Of a DNA stretch of 64,000 nucleotides, positions 1 to 6,921 are shown in pieces. Each line of letters opens with the position of its first letter. The stretch's first letter is position 1. The stretch is from a virus. The DNA is taken from IMG/VR virus record IMGVR_UViG_3300045947_000193, positions 1 through 64,000 of that record; one strand, 5' to 3'. Under the pieces are notes generated by a model, which did no database searches, was not told where the DNA came from, and worked only from the letters and a program-made list of their open reading frames with translations. Both the position numbers and the translations under genes were made by a program.

Positions 1-1306
1 GCATTATGTGGGCATAGGACAAGCCACCCCGGCGACGCCCCTGGAGCTGCTGGACACCCGCAGTCAGGGCGCAGGTGCGAGTGGAAACTACGCTTCAACG
101 GTGACGATTTACCAGCGCCATAGCCTGACTGCCGCCTCACAATTTGGGCATTACGGCCTGACTATTGACCAGCAGATAAACCAGGGGAGCTTTGCCACGA
201 CCAGCCCCACGGGCGTCCATGGGATCAATGTGGCGTCCGTGGTGACGGGCAGTAGTGGCCGCATGCCGCGCATCGTGGGGGTGCGTGTCGGCTTGCAAAA
301 CATGGGGAATGGCCCCGTCACGAATAGCTATGGCTTTCTCGCAGACGGGTATTTTGGCCCTGGACCGATGGCCGAAGCCTATACGGGCGTGCATATTGCC
401 GATACCGCCGCCTCGCCCACCAACGGGCTCGTGTGTGGCATCCATAGTGTGATCGGCGACGGGACGAATCGCTGGAATCTCTACTGTTCGGGCAGCGCGC
501 GCAATTATCTTCAGGGCCTGGTGGGGATTAACATGCTCCCCAGCGGCGCCTACAACCTGGATGTGACGGGCACGGCCCGTGTCTACACCTCGCCCCAGGG
601 CTACAACGTGGTCATGAGTAGCGGCAGCGTCACCACGACGGATGGCTATTATGTGAGCAATACGGCTGGCCGCTCAATCAATGCCTTTGCCAGCGCCCTG
701 GACAATGCGACCGGGCACTGGAATATCTACTGTTCGGGGAATGCGCCCAGCTATATGGCGGGTCCGTTGCGCCTGGGCGTCCTGGGCGCGGCAGCCAATT
801 ATATCTTGATGGCGCAGGGCGATGCCCGCATCAACGGCGCTCTGGCCGTGAATATGGACGCCCCGGCGCCGTGGGCCTGTGCCATTAACGACCGGCTCTA
901 TATTGTGAGCTACCTGGCGATTGCCTCAACCAGCCCCAGCTATGGCTTTCATTGTAATACCAACGCGGGCACCCCAGGGGGAGCCTGGGTCAATTCGTCC
1001 TCCCGCCTGGAGTTTAAGACCGACGTGCAACCGCTCACCGGCGCCCTGGCCACGCTGCTCAGTCTCCAGGGACGGACCTGGCGCTGGAGCAGTCTGGACC
1101 TGGAAACCCTGCTCCCAGGGCGTCAAGTGGGCTTGATTGTGGAAGAAGTCGCCCCCGTGTTGCCGTACTGGATCAGCAAGGACGGGGAGGACCGTGAGAA
1201 TCTCGCAGAGCGTGGGCTCAGCGCCTACGTCATTGAAGCCTTCCGGGAAGTCGTGGCGATGGTTGAGAGCCTGACGCAGCGCGTGGACGCCCTGGAAACC
1301 GCCTAA
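1..1306 (+). CDS. Tail fibre protein with C-terminal S74 intramolecular chaperone (5' partial)
   Basis: The frame is open from the first base and reads HYVGIGQATPATPLELLD, the VGIG-x-P-x-x-L repeat typical of phage fibres that end in an endosialidase-type chaperone. The body is rich in Gly, Ser, Asn and Tyr with repeated NIYCSGxAxxY blocks, as in beta-helical receptor-binding proteins. The last about 100 residues (from about base 1000, SSSRLEFKTDVQPL, then an RQVGLIVEEVAP stretch and a terminal heptad helix) match peptidase S74, which helps trimerisation and then cuts itself off at a serine in the SSSRL region. The N-terminus lies outside the window. It would act outside the cell in host recognition. 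Function class is confident; the receptor is unknown. Confidence 0.85.
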   Translation, partial: HYVGIGQATPATPLELLDTRSQGAGASGNYASTVTIYQRHSLTAASQFGHYGLTIDQQINQGSFATTSPTGVHGINVASVVTGSSGRMPRIVGVRVGLQNMGNGPVTNSYGFLADGYFGPGPMAEAYTGVHIADTAASPTNGLVCGIHSVIGDGTNRWNLYCSGSARNYLQGLVGINMLPSGAYNLDVTGTARVYTSPQGYNVVMSSGSVTTTDGYYVSNTAGRSINAFASALDNATGHWNIYCSGNAPSYMAGPLRLGVLGAAANYILMAQGDARINGALAVNMDAPAPWACAINDRLYIVSYLAIASTSPSYGFHCNTNAGTPGGAWVNSSSRLEFKTDVQPLTGALATLLSLQGRTWRWSSLDLETLLPGRQVGLIVEEVAPVLPYWISKDGEDRENLAERGLSAYVIEAFREVVAMVESLTQRVDALETA

Positions 1307-1317
1307 AGGAGACACCG

Positions 1318-1674
1318 ATGGCCGAACCCTCCTTAACCCAGATGCAGCTTGTGGCCAGCAACACCTTTTTACGCCGCGTGACCTATTTATCCTGGGAGGA
1401 AGCGGAGCGCGTGCTGGCGGAGCCGGAGACGACCTACGGCCATGACGAGCGGCTAGCCCTGGCCAATGCCGTCCTGAGCAGTCCTGAGCGGCAAGCGCCG
1501 ACCCTGGCGCTGGCGATCTGTCGCAGCAATGCGGCAGGCCGCGTGATTCTTGGCACCGTGGTTGACAACGAAGACCCTGATCTGGTGGATAGTAGTGCCT
1601 CAGACCTGGCCGTCGCCAGCGCCCTCACGTATTACTGGAATACCGTGGCGCATGTCCCGGCAGAGACGCCGTAA
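1318..1674 (+). CDS. Small protein downstream of tail fibre, unknown function
   Basis: The 118-residue protein starts at ATG 1318 behind AAAGGAGAC, 11 bases after the fibre stop. It is mostly alpha-helical by eye, with no signal peptide, membrane helix or cysteine pair. Its position suggests a fibre assembly or baseplate-linked accessory protein, but the sequence alone does not show this. Confidence 0.7.
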   Translation: MAEPSLTQMQLVASNTFLRRVTYLSWEEAERVLAEPETTYGHDERLALANAVLSSPERQAPTLALAICRSNAAGRVILGTVVDNEDPDLVDSSASDLAVASALTYYWNTVAHVPAETP

Positions 1675-1714
1675 CCCACGCCGGAACCACCGGCGACACC
1701 CAAGGAGCACCCCG

Positions 1715-1960
1715 ATGAGGGAAACGAGCATCATTCAAGAGCAACTGGACACCCTCCAGAAGGCGCACCGCGAGACCCAACAACAACTCATAACCCTGGA
1801 GCGCCAACAGGCGCAGCTTGCCCAGCAGAAAGAGCAGGCTATCCAGGTGTTGCTGCACCAACAGGGCGCGATTCAGAGCGCAGAGGAGATGCTCCAAAAA
1901 CTCCAGCAGGCCCTACCCGTCCAGCCCACGCCGGTAGACGGTGTGCTGGTGGAGAGCTAA
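1715..1960 (+). CDS. Short coiled-coil protein
   Basis: The start is ATG 1715 behind AAGGAGCACC. The longer open frame upstream overlaps the previous gene and was not used. The 81 residues are almost entirely a Gln/Leu-rich heptad coiled coil (QEQLDTLQKA onward) with a short Pro-rich tail. It lies between a fibre-linked gene and a holin-sized gene. It may be a small structural or lysis-accessory protein; no family was recognised. Confidence 0.65.
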   Translation: MRETSIIQEQLDTLQKAHRETQQQLITLERQQAQLAQQKEQAIQVLLHQQGAIQSAEEMLQKLQQALPVQPTPVDGVLVES

Positions 1961-1963
1961 GCC

Positions 1964-2098
1964 ATGCTGACCATTAGCGTCATACTTGGCGTCCTGGCGC
2001 TGCTGTGCGCCGTCGCCGCCGCGATGAACCACGCGCCGCTGTGGGTGTCGGTGATCTTGCTCTGTGTGCTGAGCTTACTCCAGCACCTGCCACGCTAG
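1964..2098 (+). CDS. Holin-like two-helix membrane peptide (44 aa)
   Basis: ATG 1964 follows the previous stop by three bases. The 44-residue product has two hydrophobic segments (about residues 3-21 and 25-40) separated by a short NHAP turn, and ends QHLPR. Size, two-helix topology and position before exported envelope proteins fit a small holin or a membrane peptide of a lysis cassette. No endolysin is seen nearby, so the role is inference. It is not a shadow, because it fills the gap between two genes exactly. Confidence 0.55.
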   Translation: MLTISVILGVLALLCAVAAAMNHAPLWVSVILLCVLSLLQHLPR

Positions 2099-2105
2099 GA
2101 GCCCT

Positions 2106-2546
2106 ATGCGCGCCGTCTGGCTGGCCCTCGCGCTCTCCCTGCTCTGGGCACACGCCAGCCTGGCACAGGAGCCCGTGGGGCTCATCAAGACCACGCGTGG
2201 GGAGGTGTCCCTGCTACGCCAGCAGACCACCCAGCAGGCCGCGCCGGGTATGCCGCTCTATGTGGGGGACACACTCCGCACTGGCTCACCCCCGAGCGCG
2301 GTAGCCGTAACCATGATCGACGAGACGCGCGTGGCGCTGGGCAGCACCAGCCGCCTGGTGCTCCACCAATTTGACTACAACCCGACCACCCAGACGGGAC
2401 GCATGCGCGCGGAGCTGCCCCAGGGGACCATGGCCGTGCAATCCGGGAAGCTGGGCAGCAGCGAGCAGGCCACCCTGGCGGTCACCACCCCCAGGAGTAC
2501 CGTGCACATACGCGATGCCCAAACCGCCATCAAGGTCAAGGAGTAA
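2106..2546 (+). CDS. Exported FecR-domain protein
   Basis: A clear Sec signal peptide (residues 1-21, hydrophobic core then ASLA before QEP) precedes a compact FecR-type domain: GLIKTTRGEVSLLR, a GMPLYVGDTLRTG block and ALGSTSRLVL. The 146-residue protein should be periplasmic. FecR domains of this short form are beta-rich and in bacteria often sit beside OmpA-like proteins, as here. It is followed four bases later by the OmpA-domain lipoprotein, so the two are probably co-translated. Such a pair is unusual cargo for a phage. It may alter the host envelope during lysogeny or help outer-membrane disruption at lysis. Confidence 0.75.
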   Translation: MRAVWLALALSLLWAHASLAQEPVGLIKTTRGEVSLLRQQTTQQAAPGMPLYVGDTLRTGSPPSAVAVTMIDETRVALGSTSRLVLHQFDYNPTTQTGRMRAELPQGTMAVQSGKLGSSEQATLAVTTPRSTVHIRDAQTAIKVKE

Positions 2547-2550
2547 GCCC

Positions 2551-3132
2551 ATGCGCCTGGCTGCCCTGCTCCTCTGCGGGCTCCTCCTGTCTGCCTGCCC
2601 TGCCTCTGAGACGGTGGTCCTGGTGCGCCAACTCCGCGACACCACCGGCGCCGTCACCATAGAGTCAGGCACCCAGACGCAGACGCTCAGCGCCCCCCTG
2701 CACACGGCCACCCACGACGGGGACCGGCTGCGCACCAGCGTGTCCAGCCAGACAGATGTCCGGGAGCAGTTTGGCCCGACGCTGGACGCGCTCCCCGCCG
2801 CCTCACAGGTGTACACCGTCTACTTTACTACCGGCAGCACGGCCTTGCTCCCCGCGTCCAGTGCCCTGGTCGACCGCATTGTCGAGGAGGTAGCCCGGCG
2901 CCGTGCGGTCGAAGTGCAGGTAACCGGCCACACAGACCGCGTGGGGAGCCTGGAGAGCAACGACCAGCTTTCTGAGCAGCGCGCCGCCGCTGTCCGCGAT
3001 CTGCTGAGCGCACGCGGACTGCATGCGTCCCTGGTGCGCGTGGTGGGACGCGGGGAGCGAGAGCCCCTGGTGCCCACCCCGGACGAGACCCCGGAGCCTC
3101 GCAACAGACGAGTGGAGATACTCATAAGGTAG
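2551..3132 (+). CDS. OmpA-domain lipoprotein
   Basis: The start ATG 2551 gives a lipoprotein signal with lipobox LSAC (Cys16). After a variable region, residues 88-193 form an OmpA C-terminal peptidoglycan-binding domain: VYFTTGSTAL at its start, VQVTGHTDRVGSLESN in the middle, LSEQRAAAVRDLL, and NRRVEI at the end. The Asp and Arg of TGHTD and NRR that bind diaminopimelate are present. The product should anchor in the outer or inner membrane and grip the cell wall. A peptidoglycan-linked lipoprotein could act like a spanin or modify the lysogen envelope. It also shows that the host has diderm-type lipoproteins. Confidence 0.85.
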   Translation: MRLAALLLCGLLLSACPASETVVLVRQLRDTTGAVTIESGTQTQTLSAPLHTATHDGDRLRTSVSSQTDVREQFGPTLDALPAASQVYTVYFTTGSTALLPASSALVDRIVEEVARRRAVEVQVTGHTDRVGSLESNDQLSEQRAAAVRDLLSARGLHASLVRVVGRGEREPLVPTPDETPEPRNRRVEILIR

Positions 3133-3136
3133 GGCT

Positions 3137-3724
3137 ATGGCAGAGACCAACGAGCACCCCAAAGCCGCCAAGTGGTGGCAAACGATGTTGACCACCCCGG
3201 CCTTGCTCTTGGCCCTAGGGGGAGGCATTGGGACCGCCATCCCCGCTGTCTGGCAGGAGTACAAAGCCTGGCGCTTAGGGGTGCAAGCGAACCAGCTTCA
3301 GCAGATCGAAGACCAACAAGTGCTGTGGGAGAAAAATCTCCATTGCTTGCGCGTGAAGCCCGTCTACACGATCACCCTGGACGCGGACGTAGAGGTGGGC
3401 GTCATTTTGTGCCAGAGCGGCGATGCGCTCCTGCGCTACCAGCGCGCGCCGGAGGTGGTGACCTACACCTGGATACCGTACCCCAGGCATAAACCCGTGC
3501 CGGAGCCCCAGCACTCCAGCGCTGGGGACCTGGTGACCCCGCAGACGCGCGTGGTCTATGGCGCCACGCGCTGCGTGATCCTCCAGGCTCGTCTTCTCGC
3601 GTGGGTGCTTGCCGATGATGACACGCTCCAGCGCTGTCACATTGAGTACATTACCCTCGTGCGTGGCACGCTCCTAGAGCGTCGCGAGCTGCCCTGTACG
3701 CGCTGTGAGGATGCCACGAGCTAG
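3137..3724 (+). CDS. Single-pass membrane protein, unknown
   Basis: The 195-residue product begins four bases after the OmpA gene. One hydrophobic segment (about residues 18-40, TTPALLLALGGGIGTAIPAVW) follows a short charged N-terminus, and the rest contains a short coiled stretch and a Cys-containing beta-like domain. The topology (N-in, soluble C-terminal domain outside) and neighbours suggest it works with the FecR and OmpA proteins at the envelope. It ends the left operon, facing a convergent gene. Confidence 0.6.
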   Translation: MAETNEHPKAAKWWQTMLTTPALLLALGGGIGTAIPAVWQEYKAWRLGVQANQLQQIEDQQVLWEKNLHCLRVKPVYTITLDADVEVGVILCQSGDALLRYQRAPEVVTYTWIPYPRHKPVPEPQHSSAGDLVTPQTRVVYGATRCVILQARLLAWVLADDDTLQRCHIEYITLVRGTLLERRELPCTRCEDATS

Positions 3725-3759
3725 ACCCCTCGCCTCAACTTCTGATAGAAACCATTATG

Positions 3760-4290
3760 TCAACTTTGGCGATATGTCTCTGAGCTAAAGAGTGCTAAGA
3801 AAGATGGTGGCAAAGCAAACCATTCCCCCTGCATATGCCAGTCATGTAATTGCTGATGGAGATAATGCTCACAGGCAAAAGCATCCATCACCAAGACTTT
3901 AGCAGCGACTTCTAAATGCCACATACTCCCAACTTGTAGACCACCTAACCGCGTCTCTGGCTTGAGGCTGCGCCCTATCTTGACGTATTCGGTCCCCTGT
4001 GCCCGGATGAAATACACATACTCCTTGCCTGGTGGGGTATGCACAGGAAGGGGAGGGTGCAAATTCCGACAGGCGGCAGCGATCCCGGCAAGCCTGGTAA
4101 GGTCCTCGACCGTATACGCTGGCCTGTCCTGCAGGGCCAGGTACTGGATGAGTGCCTTGTTGACCACGTCCGACATAGACCGCGCATGGGCCATAGCAAA
4201 CGCCGCAAGGTGGGTGCGCAGGCGGAGGGGAATCGACACGCTCAAAAGCACACCGGGATTCGTATCTCTGGTACAATGGACAGCATCCAT
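3760..4290 (-). CDS. RHH plus T5orf172 (GIY-YIG-like) protein
   Basis: The start at 4290 follows GAGGAGACAAGCCTC on the minus strand; the longer frame has no support. Residues about 10-50 (SVSIPLRLRTHLAAFAMAHAR then SDVVNKALIQYL) resemble a ribbon-helix-helix DNA-binding segment. The C-terminal half (EYVYFIRAQGTEYVKIGRS, then LQVGSMWHLEV, EHYLHQQLHDWHMQGEWFAL) is a T5orf172/MUG113 domain, related to GIY-YIG nucleases. It lies alone on the minus strand between convergent and divergent neighbours, with its own candidate promoter and leader hairpins. It may be a mobile endonuclease or a regulator. Confidence 0.75.
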   Translation of the reverse strand: MDAVHCTRDTNPGVLLSVSIPLRLRTHLAAFAMAHARSMSDVVNKALIQYLALQDRPAYTVEDLTRLAGIAAACRNLHPPLPVHTPPGKEYVYFIRAQGTEYVKIGRSLKPETRLGGLQVGSMWHLEVAAKVLVMDAFACEHYLHQQLHDWHMQGEWFALPPSFLALFSSETYRQS

Positions 4291-4326
4291 GAGGCTTGTC
4301 TCCTCGAAAGACAGGCACGGTGGGGA

Positions 4327-4412
4327 GAAGCATGCCGGTGGTGACACACCGGCATGCTTCGTTAGACTTCCCCTAGTATACCTATGGTCACTGCCATGCA
4401 CTAGGGGAGTCT
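4327..4412 (-). promoter_or_regulatory. Leader hairpins and candidate promoter of the T5orf172 gene
   Basis: A perfect 14-bp inverted repeat (GAAGCATGCCGGTG at 4327-4340, its complement at 4347-4360, six-base loop) lies 37 bases upstream of the start at 4290. A second inverted repeat, 13 pairs with one bulged base, pairs 4364-4377 with 4400-4412. On the minus strand TATACT (4375-4380) is a possible -10 box placed so that the RNA would begin just before the 14-bp stem. There is no T-run, so a simple terminator is less likely than a leader structure. Confidence 0.5.
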
Positions 4413-4440
4413 CTGTATGGGAATTTGTACCACTCTGTCA

Positions 4441-4782
4441 TCACAGATCGAAGCCCTTAAAGCGCTCATAGAGCAGCAGGAACATCTGGGCCATAAGACG
4501 GCGCCCAGGGGGACTACAATAGTCCTCGACCTGGTCCAGCAAGTCCAGCAGCCCGGCCCGCTCTGTAGGGGTGATCAGACGGGTGACCTCGACCCCCAGG
4601 GCGCGCGCCAGGGCGTGACAGACCTCTAGCGTGGGACTAAAGCGCTCTGCCTCTAACCGGGTGATGACATGGCGTGAGAGCTGTGCCCGCTCTGCCAGGG
4701 CACGCTGAGACAACCCACGCTGGAGCCGCAGACGGCGCAAGCGCTGGCCAAAGGTTTCGAGTACTCCTGGTGGAACCTCCAT
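4441..4782 (-). CDS. XRE/Cro-C1-type HTH regulator
   Basis: The 113-residue protein has a classical HTH_3 domain at about residues 10-65: FGQRLRRLRLQRGLSQRALAERAQLSRHVITRLEAERFSPTLEVCHALARALGV. The C-terminal part is a short helical extension. ATG 4782 has AGGAG only two bases away, so a slightly different start is possible. It lies downstream of a second minus-strand HTH gene and may be part of the immunity region. Target operators are unknown; the inverted repeats near 5.5 and 5.6 kb are candidates. Confidence 0.85.
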   Translation of the reverse strand: MEVPPGVLETFGQRLRRLRLQRGLSQRALAERAQLSRHVITRLEAERFSPTLEVCHALARALGVEVTRLITPTERAGLLDLLDQVEDYCSPPGRRLMAQMFLLLYERFKGFDL

Positions 4783-4898
4783 TACTCCTAACCTCTTGCC
4801 CGTTGGTGCACTACGCACACCATAGGCCCAAAAATGGACGCAAGGTAAGCAGGGGATGCGCAGGACACGCACCTTGCCAGGTGGGGGACGGGGACACG

Positions 4899-5357
4899 TT
4901 AGGGTTGGGGAGACTGAGGCAGCGGAGGGCGTGCAGGAGCAACCGGCAACGGCACCAGCCCGGCCAGCGCACGCAGTAGGCGCGTATTCGGCGGCTTGCC
5001 ATACGGGCGCTTGCCTTCCACCGCCAGCACAAAATACCCCAGCACCTCCTGCCTGGCCGCCACGTCCATGCCCTTGAGCATGTCCGCCATCATTGCCCCG
5101 ACGCGAGCCCAGGAGGGCTCGCGCCGCTCAGGCTTGCGCTTCTTGGGGGGGAGCCAGAACTGTTCCGGCAAATCCAGCCGCGCCGCCAGGATGCGCAGCT
5201 CTCGTTCCACCCAGCCGCGCCGCCCTGAGAGTTTTTCCGACAGCCGCGCCTGGGTTGTGCCAATCCACTCAGCGGCTATACGCTGGGACACCCGTAACTG
5301 CCGCATGCGTCCGCCAAGTTCAAACCGTTGTGCTTCTGTGAGATCAATAAGGGCCAT
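4899..5357 (-). CDS. HTH repressor-like protein (C1-like candidate)
   Basis: Start M at 5357 has GGAG nine bases upstream; an upstream ATG at 5381 lacks a good site. Residues 1-60 (LTEAQRFELGGRMRQLRVSQ, then IAAEWIGTTQARLSEKLSG) look like a lambda-repressor-type HTH. The rest (SWARVGAMMADMLKGMDVAARQEVLGYFVLAVEG) is helical, ending in a Pro-rich tail. It is transcribed away from the HTH gene at 5676 across about 300 bases that carry operator-like repeats. This is the usual arrangement of a repressor facing Cro, so it is the best repressor candidate in the window. Confidence 0.75.
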   Translation of the reverse strand: MALIDLTEAQRFELGGRMRQLRVSQRIAAEWIGTTQARLSEKLSGRRGWVERELRILAARLDLPEQFWLPPKKRKPERREPSWARVGAMMADMLKGMDVAARQEVLGYFVLAVEGKRPYGKPPNTRLLRALAGLVPLPVAPARPPLPQSPQP

Positions 5358-5440
5358 AGGCGTGTTCTCCGGGATGCTCATAGTTGCCTGACAACCAGGC
5401 GCAGGCCATCTATCCCTCTATGGCCGCGATGACTGTTAAG

Positions 5441-5482
5441 TCATGATAAAGTAAAGCGTTCCCCGCTTGATAATTTATCATG
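5441..5482. promoter_or_regulatory. Operator-like inverted repeat, left side of switch
   Basis: CTTGATAATTTATCATG (5466-5482) is an inverted repeat with seven-base arms (one mismatch) around a three-base centre. A related half-site CATGATA begins at 5442, two helical turns away. It shares its arm sequence with the doublets at 5606-5633, 31992-32018 and 59225-59254. It lies upstream of the minus-strand repressor candidate. Confidence 0.65.
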
Positions 5483-5605
5483 CGCACTCGGAATGTGCAA
5501 TACGGGCACAAAACTGCACCCACAATAGGCGCGGTTTTCTTATAGAAACCACACTGCGCTATTGGTCCCTCCTATAGCATTTTTCGCGCACTTTTTCCTT
5601 GCCCC

Positions 5606-5633
5606 AGATAAAATATCTTGATATTGTATCAAG
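5606..5633. promoter_or_regulatory. Operator doublet upstream of the rightward HTH gene
   Basis: Two overlapping inverted repeats have centres 13 bp apart: AGATA-AAA-TATCT (5606-5618) and CTTGATA-TTG-TATCAAG (5617-5633), the latter perfect over seven bases each side. They share the core TATCTTGATA (5614-5623). The doublet lies 43 bases upstream of ATG 5676 and overlaps the place where a -35/-10 pair for that gene would be expected. This is a likely repressor/Cro binding site. The rest of 5382-5675 holds no other gene. Confidence 0.7.
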
Positions 5634-5675
5634 CCTATAAGATCACAAATTCCCGCCCACAGGAGAGGGGGACCT

Positions 5676-5951
5676 ATGTCCATGCCTACCCATGAGCGGC
5701 TCCGGTTTTGGCGCCAGGCCCGTAGCCTCACACAGCAAGAACTTGCGTCCCGTGTGCAGGTGGCACAGTCCTGGATTGCTACGCTGGAAAAGGGACTCTT
5801 TCCCATCCGGGAGCCACTCCTCTCAGCCCTGGCTGAGGCACTCCATGTCCCGGTTGTCTGCTTCCTGCCCCAGAGCCCGGACCCGCTGCGCGTGACCGAA
5901 GAGGCATACACCATGATCTGCGCCCAGCAGCCCGTGGACGCCGTGGCATGA
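5676..5951 (+). CDS. Cro/XRE-type HTH regulator
   Basis: The 91-residue protein starts at ATG 5676 behind AGGAGAGGGGGACCT. Residues 5-60 are an HTH_3 domain: HERLRFWRQARSLTQQELASRV, then QVAQSWIATLEKGLFPIREPLLSALAEALHV. It is divergent from the repressor candidate at 4899-5357 and is the first gene of the rightward early operon, directly downstream of an operator doublet. This makes it the Cro-position regulator. Its stop overlaps the next start (ATGA at 5948). Confidence 0.85.
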   Translation: MSMPTHERLRFWRQARSLTQQELASRVQVAQSWIATLEKGLFPIREPLLSALAEALHVPVVCFLPQSPDPLRVTEEAYTMICAQQPVDAVA

Positions 5952-6265
5952 GCCATACCCATGTCTACCACTGCCAGTGTCCCGCTGGGACGCCGTCGCA
6001 CCCGCATACTCCCTGCCCCGTCGTGCAGCGCTGGCTCAGCCTGGCATGCTGGGGAGAGGGAGGCATTGCAGGCGTGTGCTGGCGCGATCCCCACCCCCAC
6101 CGTCCTGGCCATCGGATGATTTTGCCTGTTAAGGAGGGCGCCCTGTGGTGTCCTCCCCAACACTTGCACCGGAGCCCGTTGCCGGTAGGCGTGTTTCTCT
6201 GCCTCGACACCTGGGTGCGTGCGATGATCCAAGAGGACGCAGCACATGAACAAGATCGGTTTTAG
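5948..6265 (+). CDS. Small His/Cys/Pro-rich early protein, unknown
   Basis: The ATGA overlap with the preceding HTH gene and the 20-base overlap with the next gene support this 105-residue frame. It is rich in His, Cys, Trp and Pro (SHTHVYHCQCPAGTPSHPHTPCPVV), so it may bind metal. The ending HEQDRF overlaps the next start. No family was recognised. Confidence 0.6.
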   Translation: MSHTHVYHCQCPAGTPSHPHTPCPVVQRWLSLACWGEGGIAGVCWRDPHPHRPGHRMILPVKEGALWCPPQHLHRSPLPVGVFLCLDTWVRAMIQEDAAHEQDRF

Positions 6266-6563
6266 TGACCCCGCCAACGACCCAGAGCAAGTCAGCCTGC
6301 CCGGCATGCTTGCCACCCTCCCCGAGACCGTCCAGGGCGTCAGCCTGTCTATGGTGGAGCAATTTTTGAAGGGATGGATTGCACTGGATGGAGAAGCCGC
6401 CGTGATCACCGGCAGGAAAAAAGACCTCTGCGACGACTTTAAGCTCAGAGGGATGCCCCTCAAAACGGTGAAGGCTGCCATTGCCATTGTCAGGGCGCAG
6501 CAACGCGCAGAGGCACCCCCAGACCTCTTAGATGCCTGTGTGGAAGCCGTCAAGCGCTTGTAA
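6246..6563 (+). CDS. Small acidic/helical early protein, unknown
   Basis: The 105-residue product has segments such as VEQFLKGWIALDGEAAVI and a helix-rich C-terminus (TVKAAIAIVRAQQRAEAPPDLLDACVEAVKRL). It lies in the rightward early operon after the Cro-position gene. There are no cysteines or membrane segments beyond a short stretch. The function is unknown. Confidence 0.65.
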   Translation: MNKIGFSDPANDPEQVSLPGMLATLPETVQGVSLSMVEQFLKGWIALDGEAAVITGRKKDLCDDFKLRGMPLKTVKAAIAIVRAQQRAEAPPDLLDACVEAVKRL

Positions 6564-6575
6564 ATGGCGCAGCGG

Positions 6576-6839
6576 TCACGCGCTGGATGTTGTGCTCACC
6601 CTGTACCCATGGCTTTCATCCTGGCGCGCGCGTGCTTCTCGCAGCAGACGCCGGATACACGCGCTAGCGCCGTCCGGCTGGTCTTTTGCCCATTCCCAGT
6701 CCGCAGGGGAGAGAAGCAGTTGAAACCGTACATACCCCTGGGGCTTTGGCCCTGTTTTCTTTTTGGGTTTCTGTGGTGTGGTGTCTTGGTAATTCATACA
6801 CAAATAATACACACGGGTTTTGCATTGTGCAATGCGCAT
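6576..6839 (-). CDS. Small basic protein with RHH-like C-terminus
   Basis: On the minus strand GTAGGAG lies four bases before ATG 6839, which decides the start. The 87 residues contain a Lys-rich block (PQKPKKKTGPKPQGYVRFQLLL) and a C-terminal amphipathic part (SACIRRLLREARARQ) like a short ribbon-helix-helix protein or antitoxin. It is divergent from the replication initiator gene, sharing an 80-base promoter region, so it may regulate it. Confidence 0.55.
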   Translation of the reverse strand: MRIAQCKTRVYYLCMNYQDTTPQKPKKKTGPKPQGYVRFQLLLSPADWEWAKDQPDGASACIRRLLREARARQDESHGYRVSTTSSA

Positions 6840-6921
6840 TCCACTCCTACAATGGTTACAACAACAGTTGTATTAATAGTTGTGTATACATTCATTCGCA
6901 TGCACAATGGAGGTAGCAAGG
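6840..6921. promoter_or_regulatory. Divergent promoter region with inverted repeat
   Basis: This AT-rich gap separates the minus-strand RHH-like gene from the initiator gene. It holds TACAAC-AACA-GTTGTA, an inverted repeat with six-base arms, and TATACA as a possible rightward -10. GGAGG lies eight bases before the initiator start at 6922. The inverted repeat is an operator candidate for the small basic protein. Confidence 0.5.

Noticed and set aside
5540-6553. 337-codon minus-strand ORF
   Set aside because: It runs through the operator region and three overlapping plus-strand genes, one with a clear HTH, and has no domain or ribosome site of its own.
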